Source: Cyanobacteria bacterium SZAS LIN-3 (GTDB lineage: Bacteria; Cyanobacteriota; Vampirovibrionia; Obscuribacterales; Obscuribacteraceae). Taken from it: DNA of 36,455 nt. Position 1 is the first letter of the stretch. Each line of letters starts with the position of its first letter. Shown here piece by piece: positions 7,449-15,058 of the stretch. The notes under the pieces are model-generated. The model did not search any database. It worked only from the letters and a program-made list of their open reading frames with translations, and was not told where the DNA came from. Position numbers and translations under genes: made by a program. Location of the stretch: positions 1-36,455 of the forward strand of contig JAFEAV010000064.1 in NCBI GenBank assembly GCA_018266215.1, given 5' to 3'.

Positions 7449-7896
7449 AAGAGTTCCCCTTTTTCGTTTGCTGGGGTTCAAGAGAGCAGGAAAAAACACC
7501 CGATAAAAAGACCCGGGACACGCTGTGAGGCGAGCCAGGACGGGTGCAGGTACAAAGCTGATCTCATCTGACAGAGCGGAACCCCTGGACTTGCCGAAGC
7601 AAGGAAAAGGAGTGTTGCTATTAGTGAGCCGATGAATGTCTGGGCTTATAAAACTATTTGTCTGTGAGTGAGAATTGATAAGACGAGCTTAATAAGGCTC
7701 ATGAGCTTCAAGCAATGGTTATAGATAAAACCTTGGTCTTGGCGACTGCATCTCAAATAGCATAATTAGCGCTAGCTAATATTAGGAGCCCCGCGAGTAG
7801 TTAAGTAGCCACCTCTATTGCAGCTAGCTACGGCATATAGTAATTATTCGAAAAATAGAGAAACGACACAACAGAAGCCTGAGAAAAATTGAGAGA
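7449..7896. other. Long AT-rich intergenic region
   Basis: No gene is supported. It serves as the upstream region of the leftward nadD gene. It holds AGCGCTAGCT at 7768-7777, within TTAGC-GCTA-GCTAA, which can form a small hairpin, and a nearby AGCTAGCT at about 7825. The AT content rises sharply between about 7640 and 7870. A rightward frame covering 6711-7571 is antisense to nadD and is rejected. Confidence 0.5.
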
Positions 7897-7934
7897 GGGA
7901 GTGCGCAACAAACAGCATGATCGCTGCGCACCCC
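7897..7934 (-). terminator. Terminator of poly-gamma-glutamate hydrolase gene
   Basis: GGG-A-GTGCGCA (7897-7907) pairs with TGCGCAC-CCC (7925-7934) apart from one bulged A. On the leftward strand a pyrimidine stretch and TTTTTC follow within 20 bases. It sits 32 bases past the leftward stop. Confidence 0.7.
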
Positions 7935-7966
7935 TCAATCAATCGGTAAGTCAAACCGCAGCTCGT

Positions 7967-8596
7967 TCAGCTCTGATTCTCGACAGCACGCTGCACAGCC
8001 AGCACAAAACGCTTGCCGTAATCAGTCAGCTGCAGAGGAGTATGGTCGACGGCAAAACGAGGCGTTCTGGGCTGGAACATACGAGCAATGACTTTGTTGG
8101 TCAGCTCGATCTGAACACCCTTTTGCTGTGCCAGATTAACAACGTTTTGGGGATGCACACCACGGTAGCGGCGGGCATTTGTCGTGACGGGGAAACCTTC
8201 GGCGAGCAGAGCCTTGACGATGCGCTGCTTCACTTCAGTGTTCAGGCCGCCAACGAGAATCGTGCCGTCATTTTCAGTGCCCATGGAATGAATGGAAACT
8301 GCAATCTGGCTGCGGCTGAGGAGATTGTCCAGGAAGGGATGGCGAAACTTGGTCGAGGTGACATGCAACTCGTAAGCTCGCCGCTGGCGCAAACCCTGGA
8401 AATCGAAGAGATTGTGCTTCGAACCGGCAACAGCCTGAGCCAGATAGGACGTTCCAGCTTCGATGAAACCACCGTGCGGAGCGATGATTGTCACCGGGCT
8501 GCGTTGGTCGAAAATGCGCAGGCGGAAGTGCTTGTCGCGGACTAGATGCTGGTTCAGCTGTTCCAGGTTGTCGTAAAAGTCAGTGTTGTGTTTCAT
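7967..8596 (-). CDS. Poly-gamma-glutamate hydrolase family (phage-type zinc hydrolase)
   Basis: The 209-residue product shows the family's signature: TIIAPHGGFIEAGTS (His41, Glu46 as zinc ligands), LHVTSTKF (His78 region), SIHSMG (His103, third zinc ligand), VGGLN, and near the end GVQIELTNKV. These match the PghP-type enzymes first known from Bacillus phages, which cut the gamma-glutamyl capsule polymer. AAAGGG seven bases before the ATG favours this start over a TTG 24 bases upstream. No signal peptide is visible, so the protein is probably cytoplasmic or released by lysis. There are no other phage genes nearby. In a chromosome it might trim gamma-glutamyl chains or be a phage remnant. Confidence 0.85.
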   Translation of the reverse strand: MKHNTDFYDNLEQLNQHLVRDKHFRLRIFDQRSPVTIIAPHGGFIEAGTSYLAQAVAGSKHNLFDFQGLRQRRAYELHVTSTKFRHPFLDNLLSRSQIAVSIHSMGTENDGTILVGGLNTEVKQRIVKALLAEGFPVTTNARRYRGVHPQNVVNLAQQKGVQIELTNKVIARMFQPRTPRFAVDHTPLQLTDYGKRFVLAVQRAVENQS

Positions 8597-8847
8597 CAGT
8601 TGACCCTTTGTTACAGCCAAGCCCAGATCTCCACACCTCCAGCAAACCCAAAGGCAGATGAAGCATGGAACAGGAGCTTGTAGGACTGTGAATGACTAAA
8701 AGTTTGGGAACTCAGATTGAGAAAGGAAGGGAAAAGATAACATTCTCAGACTAAGCAAAAAGCTCATCGCTGCTCTACCTTCGTGAAGCAAGGCAAAGTA
8801 GGCGGGAAAGAAAGTATTTAGCGAAGGTCACGCCACCAATTGACAAC

Positions 8848-9753
8848 CTACTTGCTTGGCTCAGGTGTTTTCTTGAGCAAGATGCGCATGGTGTCGAGCT
8901 TGGACAGGGGATCGAGGGTATTGTCTTTTAAAACACGACCAATTACTTCGATACGATCTCCGCTCAAATGTGAGCCGTCTTCAATATTTCCATCAATGAC
9001 TCCCATGGCCCGGGCCCAGGATCTCGTGTCGTTATTGCTCAAAGCCTTGGACATATCACCCTGATAATTGCTGTTCAGGTGATTGATAAAACCCTCTGCC
9101 AGAGGGCGTCCCAAGCCGGCACTGGCCGACGTTGTGGCGGCAGGCACAAAAGCTGGCGCCACCGGCGGTGCAGCGGCGGCAACAGATGACGCTACCGGCG
9201 GTGCGCTGGCCGGTGGCGACCAGGAGGGCAGAGCGGCACCACTGGACACAGCCGGAGCCCCACCGCTGGTGGGTACGGCCTGGGCCGGCCCGGTCGCTTG
9301 CTGGGCGTTTTGTCCCGGCCCGGGACTGATGTACGGATTGGCGCTGTTCATTGTGTTAGCCGCCGGATTTGCGCTATCAGGCTCGTCAGCGGCGCTGAAA
9401 GTCTGGGTATTGTCGCTGGTATTGTTGCCGGTGGTTCCGGGCATCATGCCGGCGTTTCGATAGCCCCAGGGGCCAAAACTACTGTTGGCGTAAGGGTAAA
9501 TATAGGGCCATTGAATCGCTTTACTGTTCAGATTACGCACATAAGAGCCGGTGGAGAAGAAAGGATTGGCATTATAGGGACCATAGCGAAATGCGCCGCC
9601 CAGGCCGACTGTACGCGTCAGCGGATAAAGCAACGACTGGCCCATATACAGGTACCAGAACGGTGAAGTACCCTGGGCCAAAACGGGTGCGCCCGCCGCC
9701 GCCGTCAAAAGTAATGACAGGGAAAGCGATAGACCGGCAAGCTGGATTTTCAC
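8848..9753 (-). CDS. Exported Pro/Ala-rich protein of unknown function
   Basis: The 301-residue protein starts at GTG with GAGG nine bases upstream. Residues 1-26 form a clear signal peptide (basic start, Leu-rich core, GAPVLAQ cleavage region). Residues about 30-105 are rich in Tyr, Phe, Trp, Gly and Asn (SPFWYLYMGQSLLYPL, PYIYPYANSSFGPWGYR), like surface or outer-membrane-associated proteins. Residues about 110-215 are a disordered Ala/Pro/Ser linker. The last 85 residues look folded and helical (RPLAEGFINHLNSNYQGDM, IGRVLKDNTLDPLSKLDTMR). There is no enzyme motif. It is a single leftward gene. I do not recognise the family; a periplasmic or surface protein with an anchoring tail is the simplest reading. 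Confidence 0.75.
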   Translation of the reverse strand: MKIQLAGLSLSLSLLLTAAAGAPVLAQGTSPFWYLYMGQSLLYPLTRTVGLGGAFRYGPYNANPFFSTGSYVRNLNSKAIQWPYIYPYANSSFGPWGYRNAGMMPGTTGNNTSDNTQTFSAADEPDSANPAANTMNSANPYISPGPGQNAQQATGPAQAVPTSGGAPAVSSGAALPSWSPPASAPPVASSVAAAAPPVAPAFVPAATTSASAGLGRPLAEGFINHLNSNYQGDMSKALSNNDTRSWARAMGVIDGNIEDGSHLSGDRIEVIGRVLKDNTLDPLSKLDTMRILLKKTPEPSK

Positions 9754-9870
9754 AGGAAAGGGCCTCGAATGGCGGACCTCAATACTCGATATATATCAGA
9801 TAAACGACTCCGCTGCTGCTGCTTTTGTTTTAGTTAATCGGTATATACTAAGTCATATAATATATTCGAG

Positions 9871-9899
9871 TAAAAAGAAATGCCGGTCGAAACCGGCAT
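9871..9899 (-). terminator. Terminator of small membrane protein gene
   Basis: ATGCCGG (9880-9886) pairs perfectly with CCGGCAT (9893-9899) around a six-base loop, and the leftward strand continues TTTCTTTTTA. A second hairpin with a CTTCC/GGAAG stem and inner GACC/GGTC lies just before it (about 9903-9929). Together they end the leftward gene at 9951. Confidence 0.8.
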
Positions 9900-9950
9900 C
9901 TCTTCCAGTTGTGACCGCAAAGGTCGGAAGAATCGGCCAATGCGGAGGCT

Positions 9951-10259
9951 TCAGAACCAACGCGTTCCGGCGGGAACGGTAGCGGCGAAATCAACCCTGC
10001 TCCACAGCGCACCGGAAACGAAAGCGGCGGGCATGATGAAGAGAACAAATCCGGCCATATTGTCGTGCACAGCGAAGGAAACGGCCGCAGCAATCAGAAC
10101 CAGATCGGCGCCGAGGATGAGCCAGTCAGTCTTGCTGAAGTCGTTGACGGAGGCGGTGCGATTTTTCCCGGCAATACCGAGGAAAAAGCCGACGAAGAGA
10201 AGGATCAGACCGATCACGAAGAGGGCTACGGCAGTGGGAAACCCGAAGGATTCGAACAT
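9951..10259 (-). CDS. Small membrane protein, about three helices
   Basis: The ATG at 10259 has AGGAGT six bases upstream; the longer open frame starting at 10337 lacks such a site. The 102-residue product has hydrophobic stretches at about residues 8-30 (Gly/Leu/Phe-rich), 46-63 and 68-88, so it is probably an inner-membrane protein. The first helix holds a GLILLFVGFFLGIAG glycine-zipper-like face, which could support self-association. The end, SRVDFAATVPAGTRWF, is short and polar. No family is recognised. It is a single gene with its own strong terminator. Confidence 0.68.
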   Translation of the reverse strand: MFESFGFPTAVALFVIGLILLFVGFFLGIAGKNRTASVNDFSKTDWLILGADLVLIAAAVSFAVHDNMAGFVLFIMPAAFVSGALWSRVDFAATVPAGTRWF

Positions 10260-10538
10260 CTTGGACTCCTGGTAAAACTTTGGTTTGGGGTCGGGTGACC
10301 AGGTTAGTGTTCGAGCCGCCAGTACCCTGGAGGGCAATGGTGGCCTGGTGGAATAGTGTGGGGAAAAGATAGAGGCGGTTTTTGAAATCTCAAAAAAATA
10401 GCGGGAAGTAAGTACTTCTTGCTACCAGAGAGCGGGAGTCCGGATCCAGCGTCGGCGCCCGCAAGCAAAGATTCTTGATTAAGTGCAGGGGTGTAAACCG
10501 CAAGCCCTGGCGTTCACTCACGTAGCGCGAATAGCTTT

Positions 10539-10898
10539 TCAGGCCATTTCGATGATGGCAAATTCATCCACTTCGGCGTCGGATGGAAGTTCATAACTTT
10601 CCACCCGGGTGATGCGATTGTCTTCGACGGTGATCAGAGCGTGTTGCACTTCAGGGAAACAGTCAGTCCAGGTCGAGCAGGCCGGATTGTCGCAATTGAA
10701 GTAACCGACAGTCTTGAAATTGCATTGCAAGGGACGGTCCTCCGGACGGCATTCACCACCGCGCCAGACGAGCTCGTCACCCATTTTGTAATTGAGCCGC
10801 AAGATGGCTCCCAAACGAAACCCCACACCTGAAGTTAACTGCTCCTTGCAAAAGGGGCACACAAAATCAAGTGCGGGGTGTACGGTATTGAAGTTCAA
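10539..10898 (-). CDS. Small Cys-rich (probable zinc-binding) protein
   Basis: The 119-residue protein starts from TTG one base after the leucine dehydrogenase stop; the open frame has no upstream ATG or GTG, so it is probably translated by coupling to the upstream gene. CPFC at residues 14-17 and CDNPAC near 69-74, with further Cys at about 50, 60 and 80, suggest two knuckles binding one or two zinc ions. The C-terminal third (ALITVEDNRITRVESYEL) looks like a beta hairpin. No known family comes to mind. The adjoining position implies co-expression with leucine dehydrogenase, but no functional link is evident. Confidence 0.65.
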   Translation of the reverse strand: MNFNTVHPALDFVCPFCKEQLTSGVGFRLGAILRLNYKMGDELVWRGGECRPEDRPLQCNFKTVGYFNCDNPACSTWTDCFPEVQHALITVEDNRITRVESYELPSDAEVDEFAIIEMA

Positions 10899-10899
10899 A

Positions 10900-11979
10900 T
10901 TAGCGACAAACTGTCTCTTTCACATCGGCTTTGAGCATTTTAGCTGCCACCAGACGCTGTTCAGCCAATCTGTCAGCGGCCTGATGCGGCGGAATGTTTT
11001 CTTCCTTGGAACGCTCAAGAATATCGGCGATGGTGTTATAAACCTTGCTCACCTTATCGAGAACACGCTCATGATTGTAGCCGTCGAGTTCGGCGGCGAC
11101 GTTGATCAAACCACCGGAGTTGATGGCGTAATCAGGCGCATACACGATACCGCGATTGAAAAGATCGAAACCATCGCTGTCCACTTCCAATTGATTGTTG
11201 GCTGAACCGGCCACGATTTTGCATTTCAGTTGCGGAATGGTGCGCTGGTTGAGAATAGCGCCCAGGGCACAGGGAGCGAAGATATCAGCGGCAGCACCGT
11301 AGATCTGATCCGGTTCAACGGCAACAGCGCCGAATTCCTGCACTACTTTTTCAATCTGAGCGGGATAAATGTCGCTGATGATCAATTTTGCACCGGCGGC
11401 AGAAAGGTAACTGGCGAGATGATAGCCAACATGACCAACACCCTGGATAGCTACCTTGATACCTTCAAGCGAAGTGCCCATTCCGGCATGTTTGACGGCA
11501 GCCTTGATACCCTGGAAAACACCAAAAGCGGTCATAACGGAAGGATCACCGCTACCGCCTTCATTGGAGCCGCCGACGGCGTGCTTGGTGTACTTTCTGA
11601 TTGTGTCTATATCTTCGACCGACATGCCGACGTCTTCGGCGGTGATGTATTTGCCGTGCAGTGACTCAACGGCGCGACCAAAGGCAGCAAGCAGTTCCGG
11701 GGTCTTTTCGGTGCGGGCATCGGCCATAACGACGGCCTTACCACCACCCAACTTCAGGCCTGCCACGGCGGCTTTGTAGGTCATGCCGCGGGAAAGTCTC
11801 AAAACATCGCGAAGAGCGGCCTGCTCATCCGTGTATTTCCACATCCGACAGCCACCGAGCGATGGTCCTAATACAGTGCTGTGGACGCCAATGATGGCTT
11901 TCAGTCCAGTTTCTTTATCATGGAAAAATGTGACCTGTTCGTGGCCATAATTTTCGAGGTCGTGGAAAACACCCATCAT
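10900..11979 (-). CDS. Leucine dehydrogenase (Glu/Leu/Phe/Val dehydrogenase family)
   Basis: The 359-residue length is typical. AAGGAG eight bases upstream of ATG 11979 sets the start; the frame upstream is not coding. The substrate site is clear: MTYKAA with Lys69, then GLKLGGGKAVV with catalytic Lys81, and LGGCRMW before them. The NAD domain has GVGHVG at about 195 and the family's APCALGAILN and IVAGSANNQL runs, then YAPDYAINSGGLINVAAEL. The enzyme deaminates leucine, isoleucine and valine to 2-oxo acids with NAD in the cytoplasm, feeding branched-chain fatty acid synthesis or catabolism. A small Cys-rich gene follows immediately. A short upstream frame at 12144-12076 could be a leader peptide. 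Confidence 0.9.
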   Translation of the reverse strand: MMGVFHDLENYGHEQVTFFHDKETGLKAIIGVHSTVLGPSLGGCRMWKYTDEQAALRDVLRLSRGMTYKAAVAGLKLGGGKAVVMADARTEKTPELLAAFGRAVESLHGKYITAEDVGMSVEDIDTIRKYTKHAVGGSNEGGSGDPSVMTAFGVFQGIKAAVKHAGMGTSLEGIKVAIQGVGHVGYHLASYLSAAGAKLIISDIYPAQIEKVVQEFGAVAVEPDQIYGAAADIFAPCALGAILNQRTIPQLKCKIVAGSANNQLEVDSDGFDLFNRGIVYAPDYAINSGGLINVAAELDGYNHERVLDKVSKVYNTIADILERSKEENIPPHQAADRLAEQRLVAAKMLKADVKETVCR

Positions 11980-12030
11980 CAGCGGCTCTCCTTGTGAAAA
12001 GTAGCTTGAGCAATTAACGTATAGCAACAC

Positions 12031-12492
12031 TGCCTTGTTATTTGTACAACCAATCTGCTAGGAAGCGGCGAATAATTAGGTTATCGCAATTATCACTCGA
12101 CAAGCCCAACCCAGGCGGGTTCCAAAGGGCTGAAACGACTTCATGACAAACTCCTAAAGCGGCACCGGATGCCAAGAGCGTTCGCAAAATCAGCATGCCC
12201 ATTTTTGTTCACCTACATTAGCTGGAGCGCTAGCTATGGTCAGGAGAGCCAGATTAATTGCCGGGGGATTCTCCCCATCAAGACCGGCAAGCAGGCGCTG
12301 AGATCATTGTTATAGGGCAGCCCGAAAGAAGATGGTCAGTTATATCTTCTTTCACCTTTATCTACAGGTCCTCCATCCCCAGTTCGCATCCCCCTCCAAC
12401 TCTGACCCTCACTCCACCCAATCGGGCCTGGATGTGGTCAAACGCTTGCTGGTTGATGACTGACCCGACGATAGAGACGACTGAAGATTCTT
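12031..12492. other. Intergenic region between leucine dehydrogenase and the S1-domain gene
   Basis: The genes on both sides diverge from here. It contains AGCGCTAGCT (12226-12235) just after ACATTAGCT, and two perfect hairpins readable rightward: TTGCCGG/CCGGCAA (12258-12264 with 12284-12290, with GGGG/CCCC inside) and AAAGAAGAT/ATCTTCTTT (12325-12333 with 12344-12352). The second ends in a T-run and could terminate a short rightward transcript. No protein gene other than the 22-codon frame at 12076-12144 is supported. Confidence 0.5.
12076..12144 (-). CDS. Possible 22-residue leader peptide upstream of leucine dehydrogenase
   Basis: AGGAG six bases before an ATG at 12144 opens a 22-codon frame (MKSFQPFGTRLGWACRVIIAIT) that ends 97 bases before the leucine dehydrogenase start. 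Three of its last five codons are isoleucine, two of them ATA, and isoleucine is a substrate class of the downstream enzyme. The frame also overlaps a nested AGCCC/GGGCT and AACCC/GGGTT hairpin. An attenuation role is conceivable, but I see no terminator between it and the gene, so this is a weak candidate. Confidence 0.3.
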   Translation of the reverse strand: MKSFQPFGTRLGWACRVIIAIT

Positions 12493-12617
12493 TTCTACGT
12501 AGAAGGCCGGACCTGCAGGTCGGCCACTGGTCGGTGACCACGGAAATCCTTCCGCGGTCATCTTTCACGCCCTGGAGCACAGCTGACTCGCAGGGTTAAC
12601 CCCGTCGCCTTTAGGCG
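12493..12617 (+). promoter_or_regulatory. Folded 5' leader of S1-domain gene with alternative hairpins
   Basis: Hairpins follow back to back: TTCTACGTAGAA (12493-12504), GACCTGCAGGTC flanked by GGCC (12505-12525), TGGTC-GGT-GACCA (12528-12540), and CGGAA-ATCC-TTCCG (12541-12554). TGACC (12535-12539) can instead pair with GGTCA (12556-12560), making one longer stem around the last hairpin and breaking the third. CGCC-TTTA-GGCG (12606-12617) lies just before the start codon. Mutually exclusive pairings before a gene for an RNA-binding protein suggest feedback control. Confidence 0.5.
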
Positions 12618-12637
12618 CGCATCCTGAGGTATTTACC

Positions 12638-13561
12638 ATGAGCAACGACACCAACACCACCGTCAACACCGCCACCGCCGCCCCCGCCATCGTCTTCACC
12701 GTCAAGGAGAACGACATCGTCAAGGGCAAGGTCGCGAAGATCAAGAACCACCCGGCGCAGGGCATCCTCATCGCCATCGAGGGCAACCCGATGTCCTTCC
12801 TGCCCAACGGCTGCATCGCCGGCAAGAACAACGAGGAGAAGGCGGCTCGCCGCGCCGAGCTGATCGCCACCCCCGGCACCGAGATCGAGGTCTCCGTCAT
12901 GGGCCAGCCCACGATCGAGACCGTCAAGGGCAAGCAGGTCGGCCGCATCAAGGTGAGCGAGCAGCGCGCCGTCATCGCCGCCGAGAAGTCCGCCCGCGCC
13001 GCCAAGGCCGCCGAACGCACCGTCGCCCTCGAGGCCGCCGTGGCCTCCCTGGTCCCCGGCACGGTCGTCATCGGCACCGTCAAGGGCGTGGCCAGCAAGG
13101 ACAGCGACCGCAACCCCGGCGAGAAGCACGTCTACGGCTGCTTCGTGGCCATCGCGCCCAACGTCTCGGGCCTGCTGCACGCCAAGGAGATCGTCGGCGG
13201 CCACCGCGCCATCGACTCGCTCGTCGCCGCCGGCACCGTCGAGGTGGAGATCCTCTCCGCCAAGATCGAGAACGGCGAGGCCCGCATCCAGCTGTCGCAG
13301 AAGTCGATCGGCCAGAAGGCCTTCATGGACCAGTATCCGGAAGGCGCCAAGGTCAAGGGCAAGATCGTCAAGACCGGTGAGGTCGTCGACGGCCTGCACG
13401 GCCGCGTGATCGAGCTCGGCTCCGGCGACAAGGTCTTCCTGGCCGACGACGACGCCAACGTCAAGAGCGAAAGCGCGCTCGCTCGCGGCAACTCCACCCG
13501 TGTCGTCATCACCACCGACACGGTGGGCGGCATGGTGCGCGTCACCCGTCGCGGCGTCTGA
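12638..13561 (+). CDS. Protein with three S1-type RNA-binding domains (not RpsA)
   Basis: The 307-residue protein has three OB-fold units: about residues 22-105 (V-K-G-K-V-A-K-I-K opening), 132-212 (VIGTVKGVASKDSD, YGCFVAIAPNVSGLLHAKEI, ARIQLSQKS), and 218-305 (KVKGKIVKTGEVVDG then MVRVTRRGV). The second is the best match to the S1 consensus with its G-x-F-V and S-G-L-L-H elements. Ribosomal S1 has four to six domains, so this is a separate, shorter protein that should bind RNA in the cytoplasm. An Ala/Lys-rich helix (103-125) links domains 1 and 2. Codons are almost all AAG, GAG, ATC and GTC, a sign of high expression. The Shine-Dalgarno sequence (TGAGG) is weak, and a folded leader precedes it. 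Confidence 0.8.
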   Translation: MSNDTNTTVNTATAAPAIVFTVKENDIVKGKVAKIKNHPAQGILIAIEGNPMSFLPNGCIAGKNNEEKAARRAELIATPGTEIEVSVMGQPTIETVKGKQVGRIKVSEQRAVIAAEKSARAAKAAERTVALEAAVASLVPGTVVIGTVKGVASKDSDRNPGEKHVYGCFVAIAPNVSGLLHAKEIVGGHRAIDSLVAAGTVEVEILSAKIENGEARIQLSQKSIGQKAFMDQYPEGAKVKGKIVKTGEVVDGLHGRVIELGSGDKVFLADDDANVKSESALARGNSTRVVITTDTVGGMVRVTRRGV

Positions 13562-13614
13562 CGCCCGGCAGTCCGGTCTGAAAAGACCAACGTGGTAACA
13601 GGTAACTAAAGGCG

Positions 13615-13658
13615 ACGGGGGTGGGGTGCTAACGCACTCCACCTCCGTTTGTCTTTTT
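13615..13658 (+). terminator. Terminator between S1-domain gene and the next gene
   Basis: Fifteen bases at 13615-13629 pair with 13634-13648 (two G-U pairs) around a TAAC loop, followed by TTGTCTTTTT. This strong intrinsic terminator lies only 33 bases before the next start codon, so that gene is transcribed either by readthrough or from a promoter I cannot see. Confidence 0.85.
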
Positions 13659-13690
13659 GCCTTTAACCACACTTTTCGCAGGAGGTTGAA

Positions 13691-14212
13691 GTGCAAGCTT
13701 CCAACACCGCCACACCATCCGACTATCAAGCCGGCCCCGTCGTCCCGGCACAACATCCGGCCGTCGACCGCACCGTTCAAGTCACCGCCATGCACGCCGC
13801 CTTCACCATCCAGAGCGTGCAGGACTGGATCGTGCGTGACGACGAACGGCTCGAGGCAGGCACCCCCGACACCCTCGTCTACCTCACCCAGTCAATCCGC
13901 TTTCTCATGACCGTGACCGAGCAGAACCAGGCCTTCGTCCGCATCTGCCGCCAGCAGAAGGCGACGACGGAGGAGGTCATTGCCGGCATCGAGCAGACCT
14001 TCGCCGCGCTGCAGGCGATTGGATTCGACGTCGCCCGCACCGATGCATGCAGCAAGCTTCTGCGTCTGCAGAGCGCTCAGCTCGAAGCCGGCGCCCTCAG
14101 CCACGAAGCGACGGTGGAGTTCATGACCGGCCTCTTCAACCGCTTGCAAGAGCGTCTCGAGGTCTTCATGCGCGCCCCCGGCGTCATCGGCACCGCTGCC
14201 AGGCCGAACTGA
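13691..14212 (+). CDS. Helical protein of unknown function
   Basis: A GTG start follows AGGAGG by five bases. The 173-residue product has a polar N-terminus (1-35) and then mostly amphipathic helix: AAFTIQSVQDWIVRDDERL, then VYLTQSIRFLMTVTEQNQAFVRICRQQ, then VIAGIEQTFAALQAIGF, then ATVEFMTGLFNRLQERLEVFM. There is no membrane segment or catalytic motif, and Cys residues are few. I do not recognise it. It shares the strict codon usage of the S1-domain gene before it, and the two are separated only by a terminator, so they may be co-regulated. It ends in its own long terminator. Confidence 0.7.
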   Translation: MQASNTATPSDYQAGPVVPAQHPAVDRTVQVTAMHAAFTIQSVQDWIVRDDERLEAGTPDTLVYLTQSIRFLMTVTEQNQAFVRICRQQKATTEEVIAGIEQTFAALQAIGFDVARTDACSKLLRLQSAQLEAGALSHEATVEFMTGLFNRLQERLEVFMRAPGVIGTAARPN

Positions 14213-14231
14213 CCAGGCTCATTCCTTCTGA

Positions 14232-14289
14232 GGAAGCTCCGCAGAGTGCACAGGCGCAAGCCCTAGCCTCTCGGAGCGCTTCCTTTTTT
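14232..14289 (+). terminator. Terminator of helical unknown gene
   Basis: GGAAGC-TCCG-C-AGAG (from 14232) pairs with CTCT-CGGA-GC-GCTTCC (to 14283), with an inner GGC-GCAA-GCC tetraloop hairpin. TTTTTT follows at 14284-14289. Confidence 0.85.
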
Positions 14290-14296
14290 CCATTTT

Positions 14297-14314
14297 CTTA
14301 CTATTTAGTATCAT
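14297..14314 (+). promoter_or_regulatory. TATACTA-N5-TATMAT-like element
   Basis: CTTACTA-N5-TATCAT begins eight bases after the T-run of the preceding terminator. It may be the promoter region of the small gene at 14466, but the same arrangement also occurs where no gene follows (see findings). Confidence 0.3.
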
Positions 14315-14465
14315 ATAACACACTGACCGTTTCGCCCAATTGGCGCCCAACCAGTAGGAACCGCGCCACTTAACATTGACCGGCGAGCCCCAGGAAGGCC
14401 CGCCGGCAATTGTGTCAGGCCCTCCAGTCTTGTTAGTTTCGAAGCACTAGCAAGAGGTGCCGACC

Positions 14466-14690
14466 ATGCAAACCGAATCAGTGGAAGACTTTGTCACAGT
14501 TGAAACTGCTCTCTTAAAAAACAGAGTGGCTCTGGTTTCGATGGACTCTCATTCAATGCAGTCCGCCAGACAATCATTGATAGAAATGCGCAAAATCGTC
14601 CTCAATGCCCTTATAGACGGTGCGGAAATGGTCTCAGTACCATCCCTATGGTTCAGAGAACTGGAAGCGGCCTATATCCTTCTATTCTAA
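14466..14690 (+). CDS. Small protein of unknown function
   Basis: ATG at 14466 has AGAGG eight bases upstream and is preferred to an in-frame GTG three codons earlier. The 74-residue product is amphipathic and helical (ETALLKNRVALVSMD, ARQSLIEMRKIVLNALIDGAE) and ends in a hydrophobic, aromatic run (LWFRELEAAYILLF). There is no known motif. Its codons are less strict than those of the S1-domain gene. Coding is supported only by the start context and the protein-like sequence. Confidence 0.5.
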   Translation: MQTESVEDFVTVETALLKNRVALVSMDSHSMQSARQSLIEMRKIVLNALIDGAEMVSVPSLWFRELEAAYILLF

Positions 14691-14729
14691 GAACGGCCTG
14701 TTCTAAGTACGGGCCCCGGCATCTAATAA

Positions 14730-14900
14730 ATGCTTATCAAAGTAAAGAAAGGCTACATCGTTGGAATTTCCTCCCCTGGCGCAATGGTTTACGCGGCTAG
14801 CGGAGGCGACGGGCTGCGGTCCCGCGGCTCCCTGAGAGGACAGGCGGAGCCAGAGCCAGGGAAGCTCCTCAGAGCAGCAATTGAAATGGATACTGTCTAA
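14730..14900 (+). CDS. Possible 56-residue small protein
   Basis: An ATG at 14730 opens 56 codons: a basic start (MLIKVKKGYIVGI), a Gly/Ser segment with a dense GC-rich run, and an acidic end (AAIEMDTV). No ribosome binding site is visible and the middle is of low complexity, so it may be chance. The 368-base gap between the flanking genes holds nothing else I can identify. Confidence 0.25.
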   Translation: MLIKVKKGYIVGISSPGAMVYAASGGDGLRSRGSLRGQAEPEPGKLLRAAIEMDTV

Positions 14901-15058
14901 TTGCTATCAAGAGAAATCATTTCTCCCCCACGACTTTTCCTCATCTTCAAACATCCCCCGGCCACCAGACTTCTCCACAAATGAAAATTTGTCGGGCTCA
15001 AAAGCCATGATGAAGGCCGCGATGTTTGCCTGATTGCAATAACTTCAATAGAGGACCT

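Noticed and set aside
6711..7571. Rightward frame of 286 codons opposite nadD
   Set aside because: No recognisable domain or binding site; nadD motifs lie on the other strand.
12611..13795. Long leftward frame of 394 codons opposite the S1-domain gene
   Set aside because: Its product is a monotonous Asp/Gly/Ala/Leu/Val mix, the usual antisense reading of strict GC-rich codons; the S1 domains on the other strand are clear.
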